A DNA stretch of 64,000 nt from Nocardia suismassiliense (GCF_900269665.1 NZ_LT985361.1:1688429-1752428), one strand, 5' to 3'; positions 1 through 8,654 are shown, counted from the first letter of the stretch. Program-made: numbers and translations. The notes: generated from the sequence alone by a model not told the origin.

Positions 1-470
1 GCGGCGCCGACCTGGCGGTGCTGATGCTCACCGCGCGTACCGACGAGGTCGATTTCGTGGTCGGGTTGGACGCGGGCGCCGACGACTACGTCGGCAAGCC
101 GTTCCGGCTCGCCGAGCTGCTCGCCCGGGTGCGGGCGTTGTTGCGGCGCAGCGGCATCGGCGACGACACGGTGGAGGTCGGCGGTATCCGGCTGGAGCCC
201 GCGGCGCGCCGGGTGCTGGTGAACGGCATCGAGATCGGCCTGGCGAACAAGGAATACGAGTTGCTGAAGGTGCTGATCGACCGCGCGGGCCAGGTGGTGC
301 CGCGCGAGACGATCCTGCGCGAGGTCTGGGGCGACGCCGAGCTGCGCGGCTCCAAGACGCTGGATATGCACATGTCCTGGCTGCGTCGCAAGATCGGCGA
401 CGAGGGGCCGATGGCCGAACGGCGCATCGTCACGGTGCGCGGTGTCGGGTTCCGGCTGAATACCGACTGA
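1..470 (+). CDS. OmpR/PhoB-type response regulator, 3' part
   Basis: This is the C-terminal part of a two-component response regulator; the gene begins before the window and the frame is open from base 3. The visible receiver end has the conserved Thr of LTAR and the conserved Lys of GKPF, and the phospho-accepting Asp lies upstream of the window. Residues from about VGGIRLEP to the end form a winged-helix DNA-binding domain of the OmpR/PhoB class, with the recognition region around SKTLDMHMSWLRRKIG. The TGA stop lies one base before the GTG of the sensor kinase, so the two are a cognate translationally linked pair. It should bind promoter DNA when phosphorylated. The regulon cannot be told from here. 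Confidence 0.93.
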   Translation, partial: GADLAVLMLTARTDEVDFVVGLDAGADDYVGKPFRLAELLARVRALLRRSGIGDDTVEVGGIRLEPAARRVLVNGIEIGLANKEYELLKVLIDRAGQVVPRETILREVWGDAELRGSKTLDMHMSWLRRKIGDEGPMAERRIVTVRGVGFRLNTD

Positions 471-471
471 C

Positions 472-1779
472 GTGCGGCGCAGAATCCTGCGGTCCATGCT
501 CACCGTGCTGACGCTCACCACGGTGGTGCTCGGGGTGCCGCTGATCTACACGGCCTGGCTGTGGGTGGAGGACATCACCCGCGACGATTTGCAGGGCAAA
601 CTGGAGCGGATCGCCGCGGCGATCATCGTCCAGGAACACGGCGACGGCATGGTGCTCGGCGAGCTCGACACCCGCGCGGTGGAACCGTTGCTACCGCAGG
701 ACGGCAAGCTCACCATCATCTATCCGGCGCCGCACGACAACGCCTCGCGCGCGGACGTCGGCGCGGACCAGGTGACCGACCCCCTGGTCGAGTCGCTGTC
801 CATGGGCACCAAGGGCTCGCTGCGCCTGGAGGTGCCCTCGGCGCCGATGCACGCACGGCAGCGCCAGGCCGTCGGCGTGGTGGCGCTGGCGGTGCTGGCC
901 TCGCTCGGCGCCGCCGTCTCGGTCGCGGTGATCACCGCGCGCCGGGTCGCCGATCCGCTGCGCGATGTGGCGGCCAGGGCCGCCCGGCTGGCGATGGGCG
1001 ATTTCCGGCCGGACCCGCGCAGGCACGGCATCTCCGAACTCGATCGCGTCTCCGACGTGCTCGACTCGGCCACCGTCGAGATCGCCGGGCGGCTCCAGCG
1101 CGAGCACGCCCTGGTCGCCGACGTCTCGCATCAGCTGCGCAGCCGGCTCACCGCGGTGCGGTTGCGGCTGGACGAGTTGTCCACCCACGCCGATCCCGAG
1201 GTGGTGCACGAGGCGGAGGAGGCGATGGCGCAGGTCGATCGGCTCACCGAGGCCATCGACGATCTGGTCCGCGCCTCCCGCGACGAGGACGCCGCCGATC
1301 TCGACCCGGTGCCGGTGATGGCGGAGCTGCGCGGCGTGGTCGCCGAGTGGACGCATCCGTTCGCCGAGAAGGGCCGGGCGCTGACCCTCACCGGGGACGA
1401 GTCGTTGCTGGCGCCGATCACCGGTTCGCGACTGCGCGAGGCGGTCGCGGTGCTGGTGGACAACGCGCTGATGCACGGCGGCGGAACCTGCACGGTATCG
1501 GTGCGCACGGTGCGTCCCGGGGTCGATCGAGATCCGCTGGTGTGTGTGGAGGTCGCCGACGAGGGTGACGGGGTGCGCGACGAACTCGCGCCGCACATCT
1601 TCGATCGAGGATTCTCCGCGGGTGGCTCGACCGGGGTGGGGCTGGCGCTGGCGCGGGCGCTGGTGGAGGCCGACGGCGGGCGGCTCGAGTTGCAGCGGCG
1701 CAGGCCCGCGTTGTTCGCGGTGTTCCTCGGTTCGTCGGCGTATCGCACGCAGAACGCGGTGGCTACCGAGCCGCGCTGA
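472..1779 (+). CDS. sensor histidine kinase
   Basis: This membrane sensor kinase (435 aa) partners the response regulator just upstream. It has one membrane segment at about residues 9-31, an extracytoplasmic sensor loop of roughly 100 residues, a second membrane segment at about 132-155, and then a HAMP linker. The dimerisation helix carries the phospho-accepting His220 in DVSHQLRSRL. The canonical form is SHELRTPL, so the motif is slightly divergent. The ATPase domain shows the N box LVDNALMHGG (Asn331), the G1 box DEGDG (363-367) and the G2 box GVGLALA (388-394). The start is GTG at 472. Its stop codon lies in a short palindrome shared with the converging gtrA gene. The signal sensed is unknown. 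Confidence 0.92.
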   Translation: MRRRILRSMLTVLTLTTVVLGVPLIYTAWLWVEDITRDDLQGKLERIAAAIIVQEHGDGMVLGELDTRAVEPLLPQDGKLTIIYPAPHDNASRADVGADQVTDPLVESLSMGTKGSLRLEVPSAPMHARQRQAVGVVALAVLASLGAAVSVAVITARRVADPLRDVAARAARLAMGDFRPDPRRHGISELDRVSDVLDSATVEIAGRLQREHALVADVSHQLRSRLTAVRLRLDELSTHADPEVVHEAEEAMAQVDRLTEAIDDLVRASRDEDAADLDPVPVMAELRGVVAEWTHPFAEKGRALTLTGDESLLAPITGSRLREAVAVLVDNALMHGGGTCTVSVRTVRPGVDRDPLVCVEVADEGDGVRDELAPHIFDRGFSAGGSTGVGLALARALVEADGGRLELQRRRPALFAVFLGSSAYRTQNAVATEPR

Positions 1780-1792
1780 GCGGACCGCTCAG
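1776..1792. terminator. palindrome holding two convergent stop codons
   Basis: CTGAGCGG and CCGCTCAG are perfect 8-bp arms separated by one base. The TGA of the plus-strand kinase and the TGA of the minus-strand GtrA gene both sit in the arms. It may be a compact bidirectional terminator, but the loop is too short for a full hairpin and there is no T-run. Confidence 0.35.
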
Positions 1793-2328
1793 TTGCGGCC
1801 GAATTCCTCTTCGACCAGGTCTTCGAATTCGGCGGCGATCTCGTTCATCTCGTCGGGGAATACCCAGCGGCGCATCGCCCAGAATCGGAATGCCATCTGC
1901 AGCAGGTTGCCGATGATGAAGGCGCTGATGAAGTCCGCGATGTTCTCGACGGTGAAGCTGACATCGGGCTGGCGCAGATCGAAGACGTAACTCGAGATCC
2001 ACAGCGGAATGAACGCGAGCACCACACCGACGCCGCTGACTCCGAAGAACAGCAAGGCCTCGTGATGCCGTTCGCGACCGCCCCGGTTCCGGAACGACCA
2101 TTCGCGATTCAGGATGTAGGACGCGATAACCGCGATGACACCGGAGATAATCTTCGCGGTGACCGGCTTCTCGGAAAGCACCGTCCATTTCAGGGCATAG
2201 AAGATGCCGCTATCGATCACAAAGGTTGTCGCACCGACGATGGCGAACTTGATCAGTTCCCGATGCCGGAGCGCGATCCTTGCGACAGGCCTGGGAAGGA
2301 CGCTCACCACGTCGTCGACGAATGACAC
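1789..2328 (-). CDS. GtrA family membrane protein
   Basis: This 179-aa protein belongs to the GtrA family. These are small four-helix membrane proteins thought to help move or flip polyprenyl-linked sugars or to assist glycosyltransferases. Hydrophobic segments lie at about residues 27-48, 57-76, 92-112 and 128-148. Typical family features are FAIVGATTFVIDSGIF in the first helix and SYILNREWSFR after the second. The C-terminus is acidic. It is divergent from purK. In M. tuberculosis (from memory) a similar protein, Rv3277, also sits beside purK-purE, so the pairing is conserved. No glycosyltransferase is adjacent, so the substrate is unknown. Confidence 0.85.
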   Translation of the reverse strand: MSFVDDVVSVLPRPVARIALRHRELIKFAIVGATTFVIDSGIFYALKWTVLSEKPVTAKIISGVIAVIASYILNREWSFRNRGGRERHHEALLFFGVSGVGVVLAFIPLWISSYVFDLRQPDVSFTVENIADFISAFIIGNLLQMAFRFWAMRRWVFPDEMNEIAAEFEDLVEEEFGRN

Positions 2329-2439
2329 GGGGCCGAGTGTACCGCTAGCCGGTGGTCTCGCTTCGGGTCGTCCAACCGCTGGGGACTACCGCCGGACACC
2401 GTTGCGCGGCTCCCGCGCGAGGGCATTTCCGCCGGTTAT

Positions 2440-2451
2440 GACAATATTGTC
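2440..2451. promoter_or_regulatory. 12-bp palindrome upstream of purK
   Basis: GACAATATTGTC is a perfect palindrome 38 bp upstream of the preferred purK ATG, in the gtrA-purK divergent region. It is AT-rich against a GC-rich background. It may be an operator or overlap a promoter -10 element. No regulator can be named. Confidence 0.3.
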
Positions 2452-2488
2452 CGACGTGAGTACCGGCCGGTCCTTTGATCCCTCTGCT

Positions 2489-3661
2489 ATGCCCACCGTC
2501 ACAATGATCGGCGGTGGCCAGTTGGCGCGCATGACGCATCAGGCGGCCATCGCGCTCGGCCAGCGGCTGCGTGTCCTCGCCGAGCACCCGGACGACCCGG
2601 CCGCCCAGGTCAGCCCCGAGATCGTGTTCGGCAGTCACACCGATCTGGCCGCACTGCGCAAGGCGGCCGTCGGGTCGCACGCGCTGACCTTCGACCACGA
2701 GGGCGTGCCGACCGAGCACCTCGAGGCGCTGGTCGCCGAGGGCGTGAACGTGCAGCCGCCGCCGGAGGCCCTGGTCTTCGCGCAGGACAAGCTGGCCATG
2801 CGGGTCAAGCTGTCCGAGCTCGGTCTGCCGGTGCCCGCGTTCGCGCCGGTGACGACCGTCGAGGAGGCGGTGCGGTTCGGCGACGAGCAGGGCTGGCGGA
2901 TCGTGCTCAAAGCGGTGCGTGGCGGTTACGACGGCCGCGGCGTGTGGATGCCGGAGTCGGCCGACGCGGCCGCCACGATCGTGGCCGATCAGCTCGCGCA
3001 CGGCGTGCAACTGCTCGCCGAGGCGAAGGTGGATCTGAAGCGCGAACTCTCGGCGATGGTGGCGCGCTCGCCGTTCGGGCAGGCCGCGACCTGGCCGGTG
3101 GTGCAGACCGTGCAGCGCAACGGGCAGTGCGCCGTGGTGATCGCGCCTGCGCCGGATCTCGACGACGACCTGGCCGCGGCCGCGGAGACACTGGCACTGA
3201 ACCTGGCCAGAGAGCTCGGTGTGGTCGGCGCGATGGCGGTGGAGCTGTTCGAAACCCACGACGGCAAGCTGCTGGTGAACGAGCTGGCGATGCGCCCGCA
3301 CAACTCCGGGCACTGGGGCATGGACGGCGCCCGCACCGGCCAGTTCGAGCAGCACCTGCGCGCGGTCCTGGATTACCCGCTCGGCGACACCAGCCCGCTG
3401 GCCCCCGTCACGGTGATGGCCAATATCCTCGGCGCGGCCGAGGCGCCGGCCATGTCGATGGACGAGCGCCTGCACCATCTGTTCGCGCGCATGCCCGACG
3501 CCAAGGTGCACATGTACGGCAAGGGTGAACGCCCCGACCGCAAGATCGGGCACATCAACATCCTCGGTGACGACGTCGCCGCGGTGCGGGAAAAGGCTGA
3601 GCGAGCGGCACATTGGATGTCGCACGCGGTATGGACCGACGGATGGGATCCGCACCAGTGA
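2489..3661 (+). CDS. purK: N5-carboxyaminoimidazole ribonucleotide synthase
   Basis: PurK uses ATP and bicarbonate to carboxylate 5-aminoimidazole ribonucleotide to N5-CAIR in cytosolic purine synthesis. The protein (390 aa from ATG 2489) opens with the typical MIGGGQLARM motif, followed by an ATP-grasp fold with KAVRGGYDGRG, LKRELSAMVARS and NELAMRPHNSGHW. Earlier in-frame starts exist at ATG 2438 and GTG 2456. I prefer 2489 because it places the start just before the conserved Rossmann-like N-terminus and leaves the palindrome at 2440-2451 non-coding, but there is no clear ribosome site for any of them. purE follows after 48 bp in the same direction and performs the next step. Confidence 0.95.
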   Translation: MPTVTMIGGGQLARMTHQAAIALGQRLRVLAEHPDDPAAQVSPEIVFGSHTDLAALRKAAVGSHALTFDHEGVPTEHLEALVAEGVNVQPPPEALVFAQDKLAMRVKLSELGLPVPAFAPVTTVEEAVRFGDEQGWRIVLKAVRGGYDGRGVWMPESADAAATIVADQLAHGVQLLAEAKVDLKRELSAMVARSPFGQAATWPVVQTVQRNGQCAVVIAPAPDLDDDLAAAAETLALNLARELGVVGAMAVELFETHDGKLLVNELAMRPHNSGHWGMDGARTGQFEQHLRAVLDYPLGDTSPLAPVTVMANILGAAEAPAMSMDERLHHLFARMPDAKVHMYGKGERPDRKIGHINILGDDVAAVREKAERAAHWMSHAVWTDGWDPHQ

Positions 3662-3709
3662 GCGTGGTGCGCGAATCGATCTGGCAGACAAGCGAAGTGA
3701 GGCGCACGC

Positions 3710-4210
3710 ATGAGTAACCCGCAGGTCGGCCTGATCATGGGCAGCGATTCGGACTGGCCGACCATGGAAGCCGCCGCGGAAGCGCTGGCGGAGTTCGGCA
3801 TTCGCTTCGAGGTCGGCGTCGTCTCGGCGCACCGCACGCCGCAGCGCATGCTCGACTACGCGCGCGAAGCCGCCGACCGCGGCCTTCAGGTCATCATCGC
3901 GGGCGCGGGCGGTGCCGCCCATCTGCCCGGCATGGTCGCCTCCGCCACCCCGCTGCCCGTCATCGGCGTCCCCGTCCCCCTCAAATACCTCGACGGCATG
4001 GACTCCTTGCTGTCCATCGTTCAGATGCCCGCAGGCGTCCCGGTGGCCACCGTGTCCATCGGTGGCGCCCGCAACGCAGGCCTGCTCGCGGTCCGCATCC
4101 TCGCCGCCCACGACCCGGACCTGCGCGCCCGCATGGTGCAGTTCCAAGCCGGGCTGGAGAAGATGGTCCTCGAAAAAGACCAGGCGCTGCGCAGCAAACT
4201 CCTCGGCTGA
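3710..4210 (+). CDS. purE: N5-CAIR mutase, catalytic subunit
   Basis: PurE converts N5-CAIR to 4-carboxyaminoimidazole ribonucleotide, the step after PurK. The 166-aa protein has the class I PurE length and signatures: MGSDSDWP at the N-terminus, the active-site SAHRTP, and [11 protein letters not shown]. It lies 48 bp downstream of purK, so the two are probably one transcription unit. The cytosolic enzyme is normally an octamer (family knowledge). Confidence 0.97.
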   Translation: MSNPQVGLIMGSDSDWPTMEAAAEALAEFGIRFEVGVVSAHRTPQRMLDYAREAADRGLQVIIAGAGGAAHLPGMVASATPLPVIGVPVPLKYLDGMDSLLSIVQMPAGVPVATVSIGGARNAGLLAVRILAAHDPDLRARMVQFQAGLEKMVLEKDQALRSKLLG

Positions 4211-4265
4211 CCCGGAAACACCTCGGGTACATAAACCCGCGTGCCCGGCTCGCTACGGTGAGCGG

Positions 4266-4946
4266 GTGACTACTGGTGACATCCGCCCGCGCAGCGGGGA
4301 CGACAACACGCGGTTCCGGCTGACCGTGGTCGATCAGGCGTTGCGGTTGTTCGCTGAGCAGGGGTACGAGGCGACCACGGTCGAGGAGATCGCGGAGGCG
4401 GCGGGGATTTCCCGGCGGACGTTCTTCCGGCAGTTCCGCTCGAAAGAGGACGTGATCTTCGCCGATCACGAGTCGCAGCTGGCGCAGGCGGCGGAGTTTC
4501 TCGCCGCGCACGGGGGAGACCCGTGGGAGACCGTGTGCGAGGCGGTGGTGCAGGTCTTCGAGCGGTTCACCCAGTGGCGGGAGATCGCGGCGCGGCGGTA
4601 TCAGGTGGTGCGGCGGGTGCCCGCGCTGCGCGAACGCGAGATCGTGACCGTGTTCCGCTACGAGCGGTTGTTCACCGACTACCTGCGCGATCGGCTGCCC
4701 GAGGAGCCTGATCTGGCGCGGGTGCAGTACACAGCTGCGGTGACCGCCACACACAACTATCTGCTGCGGCGCATGGTGCGCGGGGAATCGGACGCGGGCG
4801 CGGCGGATCTGCGCGTCGAACTGGCCGCGATTCCCCGCGGGGTGCGGCGACTCGCCGCCGATGAGCTGGTGGTCGCGGTGTTTCCCCGCGATACCCCACC
4901 CCGGCAGGTCGCCGACCTGGTAGCTCGCAAACTCGGTAGTCTCTGA
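4266..4946 (+). CDS. TetR family transcriptional regulator
   Basis: This 226-aa regulator starts at GTG 4266. The N-terminal helix-turn-helix spans about residues 15-62, with TTVEEIAEAAGISRRTFFRQF as the core and SKEDVI closing it. The rest is the variable ligand-binding and dimerisation domain, which cannot be matched to a ligand. It is inserted between purE and the fadE25-type gene, which in M. tuberculosis are direct neighbours (from memory). Being 131 bp upstream of and co-directional with the dehydrogenase, it may control that gene and sense an acyl-CoA. This is inference only. Confidence 0.85.
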   Translation: MTTGDIRPRSGDDNTRFRLTVVDQALRLFAEQGYEATTVEEIAEAAGISRRTFFRQFRSKEDVIFADHESQLAQAAEFLAAHGGDPWETVCEAVVQVFERFTQWREIAARRYQVVRRVPALREREIVTVFRYERLFTDYLRDRLPEEPDLARVQYTAAVTATHNYLLRRMVRGESDAGAADLRVELAAIPRGVRRLAADELVVAVFPRDTPPRQVADLVARKLGSL

Positions 4947-4951
4947 TCTAG

Positions 4952-4971
4952 GTCAGTGCGACCAATCTGAC
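4952..4971. promoter_or_regulatory. GTCAG-N10-CTGAC inverted repeat
   Basis: Two 5-bp arms spaced by 10 bases lie just after the TetR stop and about 107 bp before the acyl-CoA dehydrogenase start. This could be an operator for the neighbouring TetR protein. The arms are short, so chance is a real alternative. Confidence 0.2.
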
Positions 4972-5077
4972 ACTGGGTGCCATGGAGTATCCGCACGTTG
5001 CGGCCTGTCCTGGGCGTATACTTCAGAATGGTGTGGCACTGAGTGCCGACGTGTACCGACGACCAGGAGTGAGCCCC

Positions 5078-6235
5078 ATGGCGGGAAACCCCGATTTCGA
5101 CCTGTTCAAGCTCGAGGACTTCCACGACGAACTGCGTGCGGCCATCCGCGGGCTGGCGGAGAAGGAGATCGCTCCGCACGCCAAGGACGTCGACGGTAAC
5201 TCCCGCTTCCCCGAGGAGGCGCTGACCGCGCTCAACGCGGCGGGCTTCAACGCGGTGCACGTGCCGGAGGCCTACGGCGGCCAGGGCGCCGACTCGGTGG
5301 CCACCTGCATCGTGATCGAAGAGGTCGCCCGCGTCTGCGGCTCCTCCTCGCTCATCCCCGCCGTGAACAAGCTCGGCACCATGGGGCTGATCCTCAACGG
5401 CTCCGAGGAACTCAAGCAGCAGGTGTTGCCGGACATCGTCAACGGCGAGATGGCCTCCTACGCGCTGTCCGAGCGCGAGGCCGGTTCCGACGCCGCAGGC
5501 ATGCGCACCCGCGCGAAGCAAGAGGGCGACGACTGGATCCTCAACGGCTCCAAGTGCTGGATCACCAACGGCGGCAAGTCTTCCTGGTACACCGTGATGG
5601 CGGTGACCGATGCGGACAAGGGCGCCAACGGTATTTCGGCGTTCCTGGTGCACAAGGACGACGAGGGTTTCGTGGTCGGCCCGCTCGAGCACAAGCTCGG
5701 CATCAAGGGATCGCCTACGGCGGAACTGTATTTCGAGAACTGCCGGGTGCCGGGTGACCGCATCGTCGGCGAGCCGGGCACCGGTTTCAAGACCGCGCTG
5801 CAGACCCTGGACCACACCCGCCCGACCATCGGCGCGCAGGCCGTCGGCCTCGCGCAGGGCGCGCTCGACGCGGCCATCGCCTACACCAAGGACCGCAAGC
5901 AGTTCGGCAAGGCGATCGCCGACTTCCAGAACACCCAGTTCATGCTCGCCGATATGGCGATGAAGATCGAGGCCGCCCGCCTCATGGTCTACACCTCGGC
6001 GGCGCGCGCCGAGCGCGGCGAGAAGAACCTCGGTTTCATCTCCGCCGCCGCCAAGTGTTTCGCCTCCGATGTCGCCATGGAGGTGACCACCAACGCCGTG
6101 CAGCTGTTCGGTGGCGCGGGCTACACCACCGATTTCCCGGTGGAGCGGATGATGCGCGATGCGAAGATCACGCAGATCTACGAGGGCACCAACCAGATTC
6201 AGCGTCTGGTCATGTCGCGCGCGCTGCTGCGCTGA
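5078..6235 (+). CDS. fadE25: acyl-CoA dehydrogenase, FadE25 type
   Basis: This flavoprotein oxidises acyl-CoA thioesters to 2-enoyl-CoA and passes electrons to ETF. The 385-aa sequence closely resembles mycobacterial FadE25 as I recall it: FDLFKLEDFHDELRAAIR, YALSEREAGSDAAGM in the FAD/substrate region, CWITNGGKS, and the C-terminal IYEGTNQIQR with the catalytic-base Glu. ATG 5078 is chosen because AGGAG lies 8 bp upstream; a GTG at 5069 and an ATG at 4982 are also in frame. A TATACT hexamer at 5017-5022 is a possible -10. A strong terminator follows. The substrate chain length is not predictable here. Confidence 0.93.
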   Translation: MAGNPDFDLFKLEDFHDELRAAIRGLAEKEIAPHAKDVDGNSRFPEEALTALNAAGFNAVHVPEAYGGQGADSVATCIVIEEVARVCGSSSLIPAVNKLGTMGLILNGSEELKQQVLPDIVNGEMASYALSEREAGSDAAGMRTRAKQEGDDWILNGSKCWITNGGKSSWYTVMAVTDADKGANGISAFLVHKDDEGFVVGPLEHKLGIKGSPTAELYFENCRVPGDRIVGEPGTGFKTALQTLDHTRPTIGAQAVGLAQGALDAAIAYTKDRKQFGKAIADFQNTQFMLADMAMKIEAARLMVYTSAARAERGEKNLGFISAAAKCFASDVAMEVTTNAVQLFGGAGYTTDFPVERMMRDAKITQIYEGTNQIQRLVMSRALLR

Positions 6236-6251
6236 GCGATTCGACAACAGG

Positions 6252-6288
6252 AAAGGCGGTGCCGAGATTCGTTCTCGGCACCGCCTTT
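6252..6288. terminator. strong bidirectional intrinsic terminator
   Basis: Perfect 16-bp arms (6252-6267 and 6273-6288) enclose a 5-base TTCGT loop and end in TTTT on the plus strand and AAA on the left. It sits between the converging acyl-CoA dehydrogenase and GNAT genes, so it can stop transcription from both sides. Confidence 0.93.
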
Positions 6289-6323
6289 TCGCTGCCGAGA
6301 GCGGCGGGGAAGGTGATCTACTC

Positions 6324-6608
6324 CTAGCCGACCAGGTCGGCGTATTCTCGGTGCTCCTCGATGTACTTCTCGACGTACCAGCAGGTGGGGATGACGGAGT
6401 AGCCGTTGTCGCGCGAATCTTTCAGCGCGTATTCGACCACCTGGGCGGCGACGCCGCGGCCGCGGAATTCGGGGAAGGTCATCGTGTGGTGGAAATCGCG
6501 GACCTTCGGGTCGTCACGCTGGGCGTAGTCGGCGTAGCCGGCCAGGGTGTCGTCGAGATAGATCTCGAAACGAGTATCGGCGACATTGTGCTCGAGCCTG
6601 GTGGTCAT
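6324..6608 (-). CDS. small GNAT-fold N-acetyltransferase
   Basis: This 94-aa protein matches the short Yjdj-type GCN5-related acetyltransferase fold. The acetyl-CoA-binding signature is FPEFRGRGVAAQVVEYAL, followed by DNGYSVIPTCWYVEKYI. Proteins of this subfamily are minimal GNAT domains with unknown acceptors. ATG 6608 is preferred because the protein begins just before the conserved ADTRFEIYLD strand, with GGAG upstream. It lies 41 bp downstream of the FAD oxidase gene on the same strand and probably shares its transcript. It ends at the bidirectional terminator. Confidence 0.85.
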   Translation of the reverse strand: MTTRLEHNVADTRFEIYLDDTLAGYADYAQRDDPKVRDFHHTMTFPEFRGRGVAAQVVEYALKDSRDNGYSVIPTCWYVEKYIEEHREYADLVG

Positions 6609-6649
6609 GATCTTGTCGAACTCCTTCGCGGCCGGAAATGTTCCATGGA

Positions 6650-8008
6650 CTAGAGAATTGCGCCTGGATTGAGAATGCCGTGCGGGTCGAGCGCGTCCTT
6701 GATGCGGTGGGTCAGGGCCATCACGTCCGCGCCGAGCTGATCGGGCAGCCACGCCTTTTTCAGCCGCCCGACGCCGTGCTCGCCGGTAATGGTGCCGCCG
6801 AGCGCGATCGCCAGGTCCATGATCTCGCCGAACGCGCGGTGCGCGCGCTCGGTCATGGCGGCGTCGGCCGGGTCGTGCACGATCAGCGGGTGGGTGTTGC
6901 CGTCCCCGGCATGCGCGATCACCGACACCAGCACGTCGTTGCGCGCGGCGATCTCGGCGACACCGGTCACCAGGTCGCCGAGCCGGGGCAGCGGCACTCC
7001 GACGTCCTCGAGCAGCAGCGTGCCCAGCTTCTCCACCGCCGGAATCGCGAAACGCCGTGCGGCGGTGAAGGCTTCGCCTTCCTCGGGGTCTTCGGTGTGG
7101 AAAACCTCGGCCGCACCGGCTTTTTCACACGCGGCGACCATGATCTCGGCTTCCCGCTTCGCGAACTCGCCCGGCGCGTCCGAGCGGGCGACCAGCAGGC
7201 CCGCGGCACTGCGATCCAACCCCATCCGCAGCTCGTCCTCGACCGCATTGATGGAGACCGAATCCATGAACTCCAGCATGGCGGGCCGTAATTCGGCGGT
7301 GATCGCGAGGATCGCGTCGATGGCGGCGGTCAAGGTCGCGAAGGTCGCGACCACCGTGGTCTGCGGTGGTTGCGCGGGCAGCAGCCGCAGCGTCAGTTCG
7401 GTGATGACGCCGAGGGTGCCTTCGCTGCCGACGAAAAGCTTGGTCAGCGACAGCCCGGCCGAGTCCTTGAGTCGCGGCCCGCCGAGCCGCACTACCGTGC
7501 CGTCGGCGAGTACCACCTCCATACCGAGCACGTAATCGGTTGTCACGCCGTACTTCACGCAGCACAGACCGCCCGCGTTGGTCGCGGCATTGCCGCCGAT
7601 CGAGCAGATCTCGAACGACGAGGGGTCGGGTGGATACCAGAGCCCGTGCTCGGCGACCGCGCGCTTCACCTCGGCGTTCAACAGGCCGGGCTGCACCACC
7701 GCTGTCCGGGTCACCAGGTCGACGGTGCTCGCCCGCATCCGCTCGGTACTCAGCACGAGGCCGCCGTCGACCGCCGTGGCACCGCCGGACAGGCCGGAAC
7801 CCGCACCGCGCGGCACCACCGGCACCTTGTGCGTATGCGCCCAGCGCAGCGTCGCGGCGACATCGTCGGTGCTGGTAGCGCGCACCACGGCGAGCGGCGT
7901 GCCCGCGTCGGGATCACGGGCCCAGTCCTGCCGGTAACTGCCGAGCAGGTCGGGATCGGTGACGACCGCGCCGTCTGGGAGCGCGTCGATCAGGTCATGC
8001 AGGTCCAC
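6650..8008 (-). CDS. FAD-binding oxidase, GlcD / D-lactate dehydrogenase type
   Basis: This 452-aa flavoprotein has the PCMH-type FAD domain at about residues 30-215, with PVVPRGAGSGLSGGA and FEICSIGGNAATNAGG binding FAD. The C-terminal FAD-oxidase domain ends with the family signature GTITGEHGVGRLKKAWL and DALDPHGILNPG. Members oxidise 2-hydroxy acids such as glycolate, D-lactate or D-2-hydroxyglutarate; the substrate cannot be fixed from sequence. The histidine of VSVIAHAGDGNTHP fits the metal or substrate site of this class. It is divergent from the second GtrA gene across 96 bp. Confidence 0.92.
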   Translation of the reverse strand: MDLHDLIDALPDGAVVTDPDLLGSYRQDWARDPDAGTPLAVVRATSTDDVAATLRWAHTHKVPVVPRGAGSGLSGGATAVDGGLVLSTERMRASTVDLVTRTAVVQPGLLNAEVKRAVAEHGLWYPPDPSSFEICSIGGNAATNAGGLCCVKYGVTTDYVLGMEVVLADGTVVRLGGPRLKDSAGLSLTKLFVGSEGTLGVITELTLRLLPAQPPQTTVVATFATLTAAIDAILAITAELRPAMLEFMDSVSINAVEDELRMGLDRSAAGLLVARSDAPGEFAKREAEIMVAACEKAGAAEVFHTEDPEEGEAFTAARRFAIPAVEKLGTLLLEDVGVPLPRLGDLVTGVAEIAARNDVLVSVIAHAGDGNTHPLIVHDPADAAMTERAHRAFGEIMDLAIALGGTITGEHGVGRLKKAWLPDQLGADVMALTHRIKDALDPHGILNPGAIL

Positions 8009-8104
8009 GACTCCACGCTAGCTGGCGCGGGCGGTAGCGCCGAGCACCTGGCGGGTTTGCCGTTTGATCATCTGACGGACATCTGCCGCTGGCAGGCTGG
8101 CCGC

Positions 8105-8608
8105 GTGCACGAGCTGGCGAGAACCACCGACACCCTCGCGGACCGGTTCACCCGATGGTGTGAAGCGGTGGTCGCGCGCTTGCCGTGGGGTCTGAACACT
8201 CTGGTCCCCGCGACGTTCCTCGGCTTCGCGCTGATCAACAGCTTCACCTTCGCCGTCGACCTGGTACTGCTCACCATCTTTCACGGTTGGTGGGGCCTGC
8301 CGGTGTGGCTGTCGGTCACCATCGCCTACGTGTGCGCATTCGGGCTCAGCTTCGTGCTCAACCGCACCTTCAATTTCCATTCGCACGCACCGGTCGGCAG
8401 GCAGGCCGCCGTGTACGGGGTGGTCGTCGCGATCAACTACGTCGCCTTCATCCTCGGTGTCGGCAGCGGCCTCACCGCGCTGGGCCTGGAGTACCACCTG
8501 GCCAGGCTGCTGGCCGGCGGCTGCGAGGCCGTCTACATGTACAGCGCGATGCGCTGGGTCGTGTTCCGCCGCGACCCGAAATCCGACCTTGCACCGCACG
8601 CCACGTGA
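8105..8608 (+). CDS. GtrA family membrane protein, second copy
   Basis: This 167-aa protein from GTG 8105 has four hydrophobic segments at about 28-50, 58-78, 94-115 and 122-142. The family motif AFGLSFVLNRTFNFH is the counterpart of SYILNREWSFR in the first GtrA protein of this window. The C-terminal MRWVVFRR is also typical. It is divergent from the GlcD-type oxidase and convergent with the S51 peptidase. No glycosyltransferase is adjacent, so its lipid-linked sugar partner is unknown. Confidence 0.83.
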   Translation: MHELARTTDTLADRFTRWCEAVVARLPWGLNTLVPATFLGFALINSFTFAVDLVLLTIFHGWWGLPVWLSVTIAYVCAFGLSFVLNRTFNFHSHAPVGRQAAVYGVVVAINYVAFILGVGSGLTALGLEYHLARLLAGGCEAVYMYSAMRWVVFRRDPKSDLAPHAT

Positions 8609-8654
8609 GGTCCTGGCGTCATAGGTGTTGGCGACGAGCAGCGGCTGTGGTCGT

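Noticed and set aside
2345-4147. A 600-codon open frame opposite purK and purE
   Set aside because: Composition and position mark it as a shadow of the purine genes.
8609-8654. Terminator between the second GtrA gene and the S51 peptidase
   Set aside because: Short GGCGTC/GACGCC pieces occur, but the arms do not align into one continuous stem.
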